Source: Thelephora terrestris (taxonomy: Eukaryota > Basidiomycota > Agaricomycetes > Thelephorales > Thelephoraceae). Taken from it: DNA of 64,000 nucleotides. The stretch lies in contig WIUZ02000002.1 of assembly GCA_015956445.1 (NCBI GenBank), forward strand, positions 2,666,001 through 2,730,000, written 5' to 3'. The notes under the pieces are model-generated. The model searched no databases. It was not told the DNA's origin and saw only the letters and a program-made list of their open reading frames with translations. Made by a program: the position numbers and the translations under genes. Below are positions 23,475-34,699 of this stretch, piece after piece; within the stretch, counting starts at the first letter, position 1, and the number at the start of each line of letters is the position of its first letter.

Positions 23475-25149
23475 CTATAACTCGTCCCTGGCATCCCCCT
23501 TGCTCCCATTGTAGTCACCGTTGAAGACTCGATACAGTTCTGAATGTCACGAGTTTAGATGCAGACGTTACGATGAGAATGAGGGCGGAAGGGACTTACT
23601 GTTGCGCATCTCGGGGGAAAGTTCCAGGGGCAACACCACCTTGTACTCAACGTACAGGTCGCCATGGAAGTCACTGCCGAATACTGGCATGCCCTCGCCC
23701 TTTATGACGTCCACAAAACCTATACGTAGTAGATCAGCACCAGCGCAGTGCTTGCGGGATAATTCAACTGACCTGGCTGAGTTACGCCCTTCCGGCCCAA
23801 TGTAATGTTGTGACCATCTAAGTGGGTAAGCTTGTGCTCGAACCCAAGCAATGCCTACGAGAGAGTTCTGTCAAACTGGCAATCTCACCAGGATCAAACA
23901 ACAAACCTCCTCAACACCGATGGTTTCCGTCCAGTACAGGCTCGCTTCCTTTCTCCTAAACCCACCTTGCTCCTTCCGGCTACGCACCCTCAAGACGACG
24001 TCACCAGCCTCCCAATCGGGGCTTTCATCAGCCTCGCCCTCAAACACAATCTCATGACCTTCAGGACAACCTTTCTCGACCTCCAGTGTGAAATGCGCGG
24101 TGTGATCCAGGATCTTAGCCCCGTTACAGTGTGGACACACTTTCTTGATGACCTTTCCTCGTCCCCCGCAGTCGTTGCATGTTACCTGGGTCTGAGCGAA
24201 CATCCCAGGGAATATCTGTTGTTTTACGAGTCGGACTCCAGCACCGTTACACGTCGAGCATGTATGGATATCGTGGTTGGAAGCGGCGCCGCTTCCTCGA
24301 CAATGATCGCACAGGACCTTTTTCTTGATCATGAACTGAGGGTGCATAGGTTAAACTGTGACCGGATAATCAGTAGAATGGGTGACTCACATCGATGCTG
24401 TTGCCCTTGTACCTATCGCGGGAGTAAATCTCGATGTTAACGTTCGATGGAGACGAAACTCACATGTCTGCGAGCGTGACCTCGAATTCGCTTAACGATG
24501 AAGGTCCCCTCCGGACTTGATCGTCTGCTGGACCTGGTGTACGTGCTTAACGGGGTTTCACGCAGAATGTCCGAGGGTTCGCTTACGGCCACCACCAAAG
24601 AAGTTCGCAAACATATCGAAAGGATTAGCGGAGTGTCGTTGACCGCCTTCGTGAGCCTTCAGGCCTTCCTGTGTAAAATTATCAACACACGGGCGTGCAA
24701 ACGGCGGGCTCGGTTCACGCACTTCTCCATGGAGGTCGTATATTTGTCGTTTCTGGAGGTGTGTTAGTGAATTTAAGCCACGCAGCGAGTGTAAAAGCGT
24801 ACATCCGAATCAGAAAGGACCTCGTAGGCTTGAAAAGTGCGGTTTCAGCGATCTGAAAGCGACCGGACAATAATTCATCGTACCATGCGCTACTTCCACG
24901 AACTTTTCCTCCGCCCCCGGTGACTGGTTCTTGTCTGGGTGGTATTTCTTGCTGAGTCTTTTGTACGCTTTACGAATCTCCTGGTCTGTGGCAGACTTCG
25001 AAACTATCGGGGGCCAAGTGACGGGGCGATCAGAAACTGTGTTGCTGCAGCGGAACCTCGGTCTAACCTTGCAGCACTTTGTACAAGTCCGCGGCGCATA
25101 CCAGCAGTGATAGTGACAAGATGAGGAGGGCCAGAGGGAAAACCGCCAT
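23475..25149 (-). CDS. SCJ1: ER-lumenal DnaJ co-chaperone, SCJ1/DNAJB11 type
   Basis: Hsp40 that would stimulate the ER Hsp70 (Kar2/BiP) and bind misfolded proteins. Eleven exons on the minus strand: 25149-25068, 25003-24884, 24828-24803, 24752-24723, 24668-24587, 24533-24464, 24412-24391, 24335-23907, 23854-23773, 23719-23600, 23539-23475 (375 residues, all phases agree). Signal peptide about 1-20 ([15 protein letters not shown]). J domain from about 21 with the catalytic HPD at 49-51 and YEVLSD after it. A G/F-like linker contains FFGGG. Four zinc-binding CxxC motifs start at 153, 170, 197 and 211; the last reads CPHCNGAK. A substrate-binding C-terminal domain follows. The protein ends RDEL, an ER-retrieval signal of the KDEL/HDEL class. 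One exon is only 22 nt. The ATG at 25149 is chosen because the signal peptide begins there; an upstream in-frame start would bury it. Confidence 0.93.
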
Positions 25150-25281
25150 AGCCGGAGGCGGGAAAGAATGTAGAGATGAAAGGAGTGTGTGTCTTGCGCC
25201 TGACAAGTTGTCAGGAACGTAACTCGGTGTGGGATCGGCAACGTGGAGGTCGCTCACTCGATCCGTTTCCAATCACCCTTG
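25150..25281. promoter_or_regulatory. Shared divergent promoter region, 132 bp
   Basis: The start codons of SCJ1 (minus) and the conserved gene at 25282 (plus) face away from each other across this gap, so both promoters must overlap here or lie in transcribed sequence. No clear TATA box. Confidence 0.55.
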
Positions 25282-27010
25282 ATGTTCTCCGCCACCCGAC
25301 ATTGCTTATCCTTAACTTCAAATCCTCTACCACATCGCGCCTCCATCAGAACAAATGTCGTGAACCTCAATAGAAGGTACCATAAAAAAGTCACAGGTCG
25401 CCGATTTCATGGCAAATTCGTCGTGTCTCGGGTTTAGGACGCTGACCCTTTGTGCATGAACACCAGCTCTTCCATTTGCTCTCTCCGGGGACGACGCCAT
25501 CAGGCACGTTGGGCCTTGGGCTTCCGCAGGTGTTAGGCGCAAAAGGTACTTCAGATCTTTGCTGGCGAAGCACCTTCCGGGTTTGGGGTTCCAGCCTTTA
25601 CAACCTGATGACCTCCAGGCCGTGTACATGCCTGTATGGTTTATCGACGGAGAGGTCACGGGAACGATTAACAAGTCGGGATCTAAGGTGCGAAGAGTGT
25701 GAACGTTGCGGAAAGGATGTGGGTTTCACGTTTGTTTCGTCAGGAGTCGCTGGTAATCCATTCGTTGGGCTCGTGCGTACGGTGCACCGCATTCGGTTCT
25801 TCAGTATTGACCCTATCTGCACGTTCTTAGGTATATGCCTGGTTAGTCCCATAATGAATCTGCTTGGGAGATCCTCACCCTGTCTTCACCCTGCAGGCTT
25901 TTCTTCGGACCCTTTATCGACCCTCCCCTTCAACCAACCGAAGTTAGAGGAACTAGCAGTCCCTTTTACCCCAGGGCTACTACATCAGCATGGTCTCGAG
26001 ATATCTTGTATACCTTACTCGATATCACCCGCCTCACTACCAAAGATAATCAAGTCAACGACCCCTTCTCAGGTTAAAGTCTCGGATTCAATCGCCTTTG
26101 ACCGTAAAGGCATCGAATTTTCAATGGTATGTTGGCGGAGTCGCTCTTATACATTGTTTCCCTCATGCTCGCTCACATAGTTGGCTGCTTACCCGGTCCT
26201 ACTCCCAGTATATTTGCTGAGATACGATTGGACGATCGACGTAGTACCTCAGAAGTTGGCACTCACGTGCATAGTTCTAGCCCACTCAAAAGACGTACGA
26301 GAAACCCCGTTCCCCTCGTCTGTCCACTCGCGATGACTATATGTGCAGCCTTTGGTGTTTCTTGATGCTGGGACAAAGGCAGCTGGTAGCCTTCTCCGAA
26401 AAATCTCCGCATGCGAAAAGGTTCAATGGTACACAAACTCTCACACGCCGCGGACCACATGGAGATCTGGGACGTGATATCTGGCACTTCGTACGAAACC
26501 TTCAACGTCTTAACCCCATTCACGAATTCTGTTCTCGATCCGACCAACAAAGCTCTCCGTAAATTTTTCGATGAGAAGATTCAATCAAAGTTTGATATGG
26601 CTGCACTGGCGAGGCTTGGCGTCCACATGGATCATCCGTGTGTAAGGATGTACACAAAGGACGAAGTCCTCGCGAATAGGATGTTTATGGCGGCAAGCGC
26701 CGAGTGCCTTTCGATTCGCCAATTCCTCGACGTTTGTCCACGCAATCCACGCTACCAGCATCCATTGCCTAACTTTTTCACGCAGAACGTGCCATTTGAG
26801 GAGATAGCAAGAAGCACGATAATACATAGGGTTAACGGGAGGAACCCTCTGGAGCACGAGGCTATTGCTGCTGGCCTCATGGGGGAGATGATATATAGGC
26901 AGATGAGGGAACAACTGCCTACTGCGAAGAAGCGGAGAGAGGATCTCAAGCCCCAGTGGCTTCGAGATTGGAACCGTTCGCAAGGACGGGGGCGACCTGC
27001 GTCATTGTAA
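25282..27010 (+). CDS. Conserved fungal protein of unknown function, possibly mitochondrial
   Basis: Seven-exon model: 25282-25376, 25504-25687, 25744-25772, 25831-25841, 25897-26126, 26181-26294, about 26390-27010 (about 427 residues). The N-terminus is basic and hydroxylated (MFSATRHCLSLTSN, SIRTNVVNLNRR), like a mitochondrial presequence. Reading across the 11-nt fourth exon gives SYMPGFSSDPLSTLPF, and exon 6 starts LAAYPVLLPVYLLRYDW, a conserved hydrophobic stretch. These motifs and the C-terminal charged end (REDLKPQWLRDWNR) fit, from memory, a family common in Agaricomycetes without assigned function. The start of the last exon is uncertain: an alternative begins near 26349 and needs another intron. 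The first intron (127 nt) is also less certain. Terminates at TAA 27008-27010. Confidence 0.68.
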
Positions 27011-28122
27011 TGTGACCATACTGAAGGATTAGATTAGGCTGAGATCTATTGTAGGACTTGTGCCGATGCAACCAATCGATGGCCGAATAAGCTTGGTAGA
27101 TGGTGAGGGGCGTTTCGACAGCCACCGTTTACCAGATTCCCGCTTGTCTCTCTGGTCGCACAACACGCCGAGGACATTGTTTTCCATGATAAAACCTTCA
27201 TAGCTTTCTTTTTTCTCGTGGGAGAACACCTCGGAAAGAGTGGAAACTCAGGCTGGATCGGTTAATCGAGGCCTTGACCCCGATAAGTTCCCACGTCAAT
27301 AAACGACACCCTCAAAAATTTACCACGTCCATCCCTCTCAAAATTTGCTCCCGCGATTGCGATGAAGGCGAATATCTAGCTGGACAACCTTTGCGGTGCC
27401 TCGCCTTGTTCTCGGAACGGCTATGTTCCTTTTTCCTTCCATCCGGTCCTTGGATCGAGGAAGGGCGCCTTTGTAAACAGTGCAGCGATATATGCGTTTG
27501 ACATTCCTCGTGGTTTACAAAGGCGTAATCCGTTGCCTTTCTGCTACTGCGATGACTCCGTCGACACGGAAAAAGTTCATCCGTTCCAAGGAATGGCGAG
27601 CGATAGTTCTGAAATGGGACAATGTAAAGGTACGTGTGCCAAACCTGTGAAGGGGTCTGATGCCGGTGTGGGATTTTGTGTTTGGAGGTCTATGGGGATA
27701 CAGAGTCAGCGTTTCGGCCCTCGGGAATCATATTGCGACTGGTATAAAGGCCCAGAGCTGTTCTCTGGGGTGGGTCGTGCTTCTCCCTTCTTGTTCCCCC
27801 TCCCATGCTTTATCGCTGGCCCTTCTCTCAATATGTGCCGCAATTTTTTGGTCGTGTGTCGTGGCGATCGGCCCAAAGCTGGTAGTCTGTGGTGGCTTTT
27901 CTCCCGTTTCTTGTTCCATCGCCTTGCTCATTTGCCAGGTTTTTTGAGACTTATGTTTAGGACGTTTGCGAGCCTCGATCGACAACGTGTGCAGTTCAAA
28001 TCGACGGCGGGTGGATTATACTATTCTACAAGATGCATGATGAAACCAAGACAAAACAAAAACTGAAAGGGTATGTTCAGGTTCGGGAAAATGATCGGAA
28101 GTCCGTGCCATTATAGCTTCCG
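27011..28122. other. Intergenic, no supported gene
   Basis: Contains an open frame at 27533-28066 (plus) with no recognisable domain and repetitive Cys/Phe-rich content. I see no conserved motif or intron support. Confidence 0.4.
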
Positions 28123-29601
28123 CTAAGCAAGCGACACTTTAATGAAGCCCGAAGAGAAGGCATCGGGGCCGTAAAGGAGGAATGCAGCAGCTAGATCAAT
28201 TTTGGTGAGCATAACCCAAATCCACAGACGAGGGAGATAATCTTACCGAAACTCAGGACGTCCACCCTCGTCCAGGTGTCATAAGGTCCCGCCATCCTGA
28301 ACAGGTGGCCGATCCTCCCCAGGTGAAATCGTTCACCGCCCCGCTTCGTCCTCTCCCGCTGGTTCTTCTTGACCCGATCTTCCGTCTGCTCGTGGCGTGC
28401 TCCCTTCCCAATTTGGGAAACAGGGTCGGTCAACACCCGGCGGAGCGTCTGTTGCTGGTTTACGGCCACGAGCCTGGCCTCGAGGGTGTCTGCGACTGCG
28501 AGATCCGATCAAGGTCAGCTCGAGACGCTTCGAATAGAGATTTGGTGAGGAAAATGCTTACGCCTCGCGAAGAAGGTCGCCTTCGTTGTGTCATCCGATC
28601 CGCTCTGGTGTGGGATGTGAGCTGGGAGGGACTCTCTCAGGACCCCGATGAGGTATTCCTCCACATCCCTGGAGCGCGTCCCTTCTCCAGCTTTGGTGTC
28701 CCGGAGCGGCTGTTGCCAGGATTGCGAAATTAGTGAAACGGCGGGCGATAACGCAGTAAACAACACGACTTACTGATCGTTTGAGGTCATCCTTTACTAG
28801 TTTGGTTATCTTGGCGACGAGCGCCGTCTCGGGTGATAACCCCCCGGCGGGTTGTCCGTTGTGGACGATTCTCTGGAGTTCGACTCGGAAGTGGGCTAAG
28901 GTCACATCCCAGCCATCCACTTTCTCACCCTCGTCGAGGCCACCCTTGTTCCTGGACGAACTGACGGGATTGTACCTTTGCTTGCCCTTCGTGCGTTGGC
29001 TTCTTCGTTGGGGACCAGAAGGTGAAGCGGGAGAGAGGGCCACAGGTGGGGTGATACCCTAAGAAATCGCGTAAGTCGAATTACTCTGACGACGACAACA
29101 TATATACTTACTGGGACGGGGTGGGAAGGAGGGAGGTCGAGCGAGAAGAGTCCGAAAGGGTCGGGATCGGATACCAGAACCCACTCCGCGTCTCGACGTG
29201 AGTCCTGTTCTGTGGTAGATGAATGAATCTCTGAACAATGGTCTTGAGGATACAGAGCGTGACTTACCCTCGTCAAGGGACACCTGATCCCCCGAGTACA
29301 AGGAAACCGGCGCCGTAGCGGGGTCGCTGAGGTGTGATAGGCCGCCTGGGCCTCCTGAGACCTCTACTCCCGTGCACGGCGGACCTTGACCGTTTGCTTG
29401 CGATGGCAGAAGGTACCATGGTACGACGGGTTTGCTAGGACCAGCGTACTGATGGTTTTGCAGGTCGAGACCGGTGTTGTCTTCCGATTTGAAGATATCG
29501 AAGAAGTCGTCCACTGTGTTAGATTTACCGCGAACGAAGTCGTTGTCGTCCGAGCAGCCGGCGAAGCTAGTGAAGTCGAGGTTTTGGCCGTTGTACGACA
29601 T
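28123..29601 (-). CDS. Hypothetical protein, six exons, 393 aa
   Basis: Not recognised. Exons on the minus strand: 29601-29268, 29209-29112, 29058-28774, 28709-28562, 28495-28247, 28190-28123; every junction is GT-AG with matching phase. The N-terminal third is acidic and low in order (DDNDFVRGKSNTVDDFFDIF). The middle has a basic run (QRRSQRTKGKQRYNP) that could be a nuclear signal, followed by likely helical segments (WDVTLAHFRVELQRIV, ALVAKITKLVKDDLKRS). The C-terminus holds another basic region (RVKKNQRERTKRGGERF) and ends with a hydrophobic AAAFLLYGPDAF. No signal peptide. A regulatory or nucleic-acid-associated role would fit the composition but is a guess. Confidence 0.7.
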
Positions 29602-31661
29602 TTCTGCAAGCTGGTATGTAGTGGAGAGTGAAGGGGTGGGAAGTTTGAAGGAATGCTGAGGCCGGGGGTCAGGAAGTTGAGGGTGAGATGGATGGGTCTC
29701 TTCAGATCCTCGAGGGTTTTTATATCTTAGGTGGACCGGGTGATGTGTACCGACCTTTGGGTAGTAACTAGTGGGCCACCCTAAGGCGCGATTCCCAAGC
29801 GCTTGGAAACCCCATTGATGACGCTAGAGGTCCCCCTCATCCACGGGCAGACGTTCTCTTTGACGACAAAGGAAAGCGTTCAAAGCAGAGTGGCACAGGT
29901 TTATGTACGTCCTTCCTCTTTTGAATTTCCAATCTTGAAGTCTCCCGTGCGCGCCGAGAGGGAAGTACATGAGTATGTACACGGTCGTGCACACGTCCCG
30001 CTTTAGAATTAGGTGTCATCGCGGGAGAGAAAGGGCGGGGGGACCTTATCTAATCACTGTCCCTCTTTTCCTTGGGACGCTCCGAATACCTGGAACTTAT
30101 TCGCTTTTGCGTGGCGTTGATGCTGTGCGATCTACAAAGCGCAGATCGAGAATGACTCGGAGGCCTAATCGCTAAGAGATCGACGGTGTGTTGTGCCTCC
30201 TCCCAATCTCATTCAGACACTGCCAGAGGGATATCTCAAGACAAGGGGACGCGTAAAAGCCTGTGATGCAGTGCTGCTCGGGCTGGTCGTGCATTGACCC
30301 TTCAGAAAGGTCAAATCAATCTACTAGGAGGGTACGCTTGGACCCACCCGCCTCCGAGTCCGAGTCCCACCCCTTTGGGAATAAAGTTTCGCGTGTTCCG
30401 TACACGGTGTTTTATTACCAGAAAGGTCTGCTGGAAAGAGGCCGTCGTCAGGGAACCACGGACTTACCCACAGGGTCGAGCGCCTAGATAGGGACGTTTG
30501 GATAACCGGTTAGAAATACTGGCAGGTTGCTTGGTCGTTCACCGTTACAGCGCGGATGGGGGTTCCTTCCCCCCCCCTTCTCTTCCCCTTCACGATTTGA
30601 TTTGCAGGAACCCGCGTCGAGGAACGGTATCCGTGTGAAATTGGATTTCCCCGTCCGCGGTTTACACGCTCCCTCGATAGCGCTGCGCGTGTAGTAGTAG
30701 CAACTTGAAAGCGGTTACCAGTTACCTTCTCACCGTCAAAAACGCTTGCCATCTTCTCGCGAACACCCCGCTCTGTCCAAATCCCCACACCTTCAGAGAA
30801 AACCCCACTGCGGGTGCGACAGGCCCGTTTGGTTCCAAGCACGCAAGGAAGATCCCGTTGTATGAGTTATCCCACGACCAGCTGGGGAGCGGGCTGGGCG
30901 ACTACTAGTATCGACGTCGGCGTGATCACAAATTGGCGATTCAAACCACACCAATCCCGTGCGAGCTGAACTAAACCACGCTGATTTGGCATTGGCAAGA
31001 GCTCTGGACATACAAATCGGTACTAGTGGCCTAGGCTTTCAGCGAAACTTCGGCTTATCTGCGGAGAATCCCACACACTCATCATCCGAAGCACTGCTCA
31101 AATGTGTCGTACTGTATGGTGATGCTCCTTTTTGTACATATCATAAACGTTATTAACTTCTGCACAGCCCCCACCGTCAGAGTGTCACATGGGGAGAGAG
31201 GCTCCCCCGAGCGCGAGTTTAACTTCCATTATACACTTCTGAAAAAGCGCATTCCATTTGAGCTGCAGATCAGTCGGACGATGTTGATAATCAGGCATCT
31301 GGCCAACCGTGACACACGTATGTGGAGTGTCCACATGCAACACAGGGGAAGATTGCACATTACATTCCATATGAAGATGAATCTCCGAGACGAAAGAGTG
31401 AATTAACCGGCCCCAAAAAGCCCTGGCAGAAGCACACATACATTGAAAGCTACGAAACGAAAATCGGTCGAACATACGTGCGACACTCCAAAGCTTCCAC
31501 GAACTGTGCGCGCACAGCCTATAGTCAATTTCTCGGATGCCAAGGAAAGATTGAAAAAAAAATCAATAGATAAATCGACAAAGACGTGTATTTACAACGT
31601 AAAGCTAAATCGAAGTACAAGTAGATACCAAAAAACAACATCTGACCAACTTTTACAGCCT
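29602..31661. other. Intergenic, no supported gene
   Basis: About 2 kb with only short ORFs lacking recognisable motifs. A pyrimidine-rich stretch near 29690-29740 and an AT-richer part at 31440-31660, next to the 3' end of the 7TM gene at 31662, are the only notable composition changes. Confidence 0.4.
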
Positions 31662-32985
31662 TTAGACTTTCTCCTTCGCCTCTTGGTGGAGGTCGATCGT
31701 CGCCACGAAGCCGACGCCGGACCTCGTGTGCCTGTCGATAGAAGTAATCCCGCCACCAGGGAGGAAGACGGTGCCGCCTGGGCCACCGGGGATCGACTTC
31801 TCGTTAGCCTTGGTGAGCACTATAGGCGCCTTTCCGGTGAGGATCATCTCGCTCGTTATCGCAGAATAATTGGCGATCCGTACGACCATAAAGAACGTGG
31901 CAATGACCTATTCAAGCACCGTGATCAGATTACAACGGGCAGGGTGGGTGTAAAGAACGAGACGAACCTGAGTCTGGGAGAGGATCGGCAGGAAGATGCT
32001 AGAAACGTAACTGCCGATACCCCAGGGGATGACGAACAGCAGCGAGTTCATGGAATAGAGGAGACAAGAGTCAAGGAGCATGGCGACGAAGGCCCTGTAG
32101 TATCCGCCCCATGTGGTTTGAGCTCCCATCGCAGACCGAACGTTTCTGCCGTACGCGATGAACCGCGCGAGGAGCATAAGGGTGAGGAGCACGGTGAGCC
32201 CAGAGGAGATCGCAAAGTAGGGAAGGCCGATTTTGGAGGGTAGCAAGTTCCAGATCCCGTCCGCTCGTCCGGTTTGGGCGAGGAACCAGATACCGGTCGC
32301 TGTTGTGAATGTGGCGGTTTTAGCCGAGAGCGTCGCGATCGGCTTGCGGAGAGATCGGGTACGTACCGAAAGAACCGACGAGCACGAAGCAGGGGAAAGC
32401 GATGACGCGGTAGTTCATATTATAAACAGTCCAGCAGTAATAAATCTGGAAGCGGTGAGGCTTATGTTAGATACCTATGGGACCAGTGGTCGAGAAGGAG
32501 CTCACTAATAGGCCGTCGGCTAACCAGTTGTTCAGCATGAACATGAAATTTGGAACGATGGAGAGCCCCGAGTTGTGGATGAGCCATTGGTACCCAAGGG
32601 GCCCCGGGGGTGCTTGGTCGTTTCCAGGGAATTCTCGGTTATCGATGTAGGAAATCGATTGAAGGTTGAGGTTCATCGCGGTGTATATCGTCACGAACGA
32701 GAACACGGCCAGGGCGTAGCCAAGGAGTCCCCAGTTGGTGCCGGCCCTCGCGCGATTGGTGGAACTGAATATCGCGCCCAAACATTGAAAGAACAAGACG
32801 ATAGAGATCCCTAGAAAAAGTGAGTACTGGATGGGACGGGGGGAGGGGAGATTCGATGTACCGTAGAAGATAGCGCCGATGAGGAACCCAGCGAAATTAG
32901 CCTTCTCTGCGAAGTACAGCCAGTATGGGATCTGTGGGGCGTAAGGGTTTGTGGACCAAGGCGTTCCCCAATTGCGAGTCGACAT
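31662..32985 (-). CDS. Seven-transmembrane family protein (7TM-4)
   Basis: Intact. Exons on the minus strand: 32985-32862, 32810-32506, 32445-32367, 32299-31968, 31907-31662 (361 residues). Keeps the MSxxxxxPWSTNPYAPQIPY start, NREFPG loop, WLADGLL and the conserved CAG/GTTCGT exon-4 end. It departs from its relatives at several places: the third exon reads IYYCWTVYNMNY rather than YRCYVIY, exon 4 has GIWFLAQTGRADG, and the tail is richer in Gly/Pro (PGGPGGTVFLPGGG). It ends with charged EAKEKV. It is the most diverged of the PWS-type members here, and the first 7TM gene to the right of the single-copy genes. Confidence 0.87.
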
Positions 32986-33086
32986 GGCTCAGCACGGATA
33001 CAAATGGAGAGGAAGGGGACGTCGACGGAGGGGGCGGGGGTGGAGGGGGAAAAGGCCTTGGGAAGTCACTGAGAGGGAAGCCGGGG

Positions 33087-33093
33087 TATAAAA
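33087..33093 (-). promoter_or_regulatory. TATA-like box of 7TM-4
   Basis: TTTTATA on the minus strand, about 105 nt before the ATG at 32985. Confidence 0.5.
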
Positions 33094-33099
33094 GAGCTG

Positions 33100-34699
33100 A
33101 GAGGGCCAATTGAAAGAATGTTCCATGATGCATGATGGGCGCGGCGAACAAACATCAAGGGAGAATTTCTGGTTTCCGACCCTGTTAGCGTACTATGCAG
33201 GGTCGCGTTTCCGCTTCAGTGTCCACTGCCATCAGTCACGCCGGTCCCTGAGCGCTTCATGTCGAGCCATCATCTCGACTACGACAATGCCCACCTCTTG
33301 TTCTCTTTGGCATCCTTTCGCTTTTGTCGAGGGGGGATCGGGACGTGTGTTTGTCTCGTGCGTGGTGGCGTATCTATTCTTGCGAGGCGGCATGATGAGG
33401 AGGAGGGTTGCTCCCATGCAAATTTGCAGCGCCACAGCGTCTCTAATCTTGATGAGAATCGGTCTGGTTTGTTTGAGAAGAGGAATGGAAAGGTCAGAAT
33501 TACAGGTCAAGCTCGCAAACCTTACATCCAGCCATATTATAACAGATAACGTTTCAAATCTCATACCGAATCCCTGCATCTCAACCTGTCATGTTCAAAC
33601 GCGCATTCTCTTTGCGCCGCCTCTTCGCCTTGCCTTGGAAACACCCTGGAAAGTTGGATTGCGAATACCGGTGAGGAATTCACAATTGGATTCTCGCACA
33701 TCCCCAACTCGCCTAGCCCAGCGTCCAAAAACGATCAGCGTGGCCATCTCCGCTGATTGTGTCGACAATGTACGCTAACGGGCCCCACGCTCGAGACACG
33801 ATCCCGCGATTATAAGTAACCGTAAGTACGCCATCGGGAATCCCGATGCATTTTTCAACGGTGGCATCCTGGGCCTGAGCTACGTATAGTTGAGTAGCGC
33901 GCGTTTCGGAATCCCCCTTTTGCGTCCGCCCAGGTCCCCACGTTCGCGGCTTTTTTATTTCGTCTGATCATTCGTGATTGCAGATGGTGGGCTCTTGCGT
34001 TGCTGGTGACGACCGTACCCAGCGCCAGATCCTGGTACAACAACGAGAGGGTGCTTTGGCATCAGACGGGAAGTCGATGAAGACCACTGACGATACCAGC
34101 CTATTCAGCTAGGGCCTGTGTCATCGTGATCATTTGATCAATCAAAGGCGCTTCAATAGGAAGGGAAGTGCATCTCCGCATCCCGCAAGGGTCCACTCGA
34201 CACCCAACTCAAAATAACCGCAGCTGTGATCCTCCTCGTCAATCCGTGGCGGGAGGTGGACTGTAACTCCCTGGGCTACCCAAGTGTGGGTCCAGAAAGA
34301 TGCGTAGATCGGCTGTACGTTCCAAAGTCCGCGCCGGCGAGAGCCAACGAATGGCCAACGGAGAATAAACACGCTGAGCCCGGAATGTCCGAATTCAACC
34401 ACATGGCCCACGACACAGGGGTTTTTGATGTGCGGGGGGGCGGAGGGCCTCACTTCCCTGGAGATCGAGGGTCTGTTCTGAGTCGTTCTGTATGTGACGG
34501 AGTTCACTCGATGCAACCTGATGTGCAGATGCATAAGAGAATCGCCCCGGCACAGCCGAAAATAATAGAGAACTCCACACTCACATCGCCCTTCGTTTCT
34601 TCGTAATTTGGTAGATTACCGAATGACCTCCAAGAGCACAGCCATCCCACACCCTTCTAGTTTAAATAGAGTCGTTTCCAATTCTACGGGAACAACCAT
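33100..34699. other. Intergenic, no supported gene
   Basis: The first 100 bp resembles the upstream flank of the 7TM gene at 51778 (for example GATGCATGATG). The open frame at 33110-33778 covers this promoter flank and has no domain, so I do not call it. Confidence 0.4.

Noticed and set aside
25452-26180. Open plus-strand frame of 242 codons
   Set aside because: It mixes exons and introns of the conserved gene at 25282-27010. Splicing in another frame gives a continuous protein with conserved motifs.
27533-28066. Open frame of 177 codons
   Set aside because: No domain, no intron support and no relative in the window. Composition looks non-coding.
33110-33778. Open frame of 222 codons
   Set aside because: Its start overlaps the promoter flank of 7TM-4, which is shared with the non-coding flank of 7TM-9. 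No domain visible.
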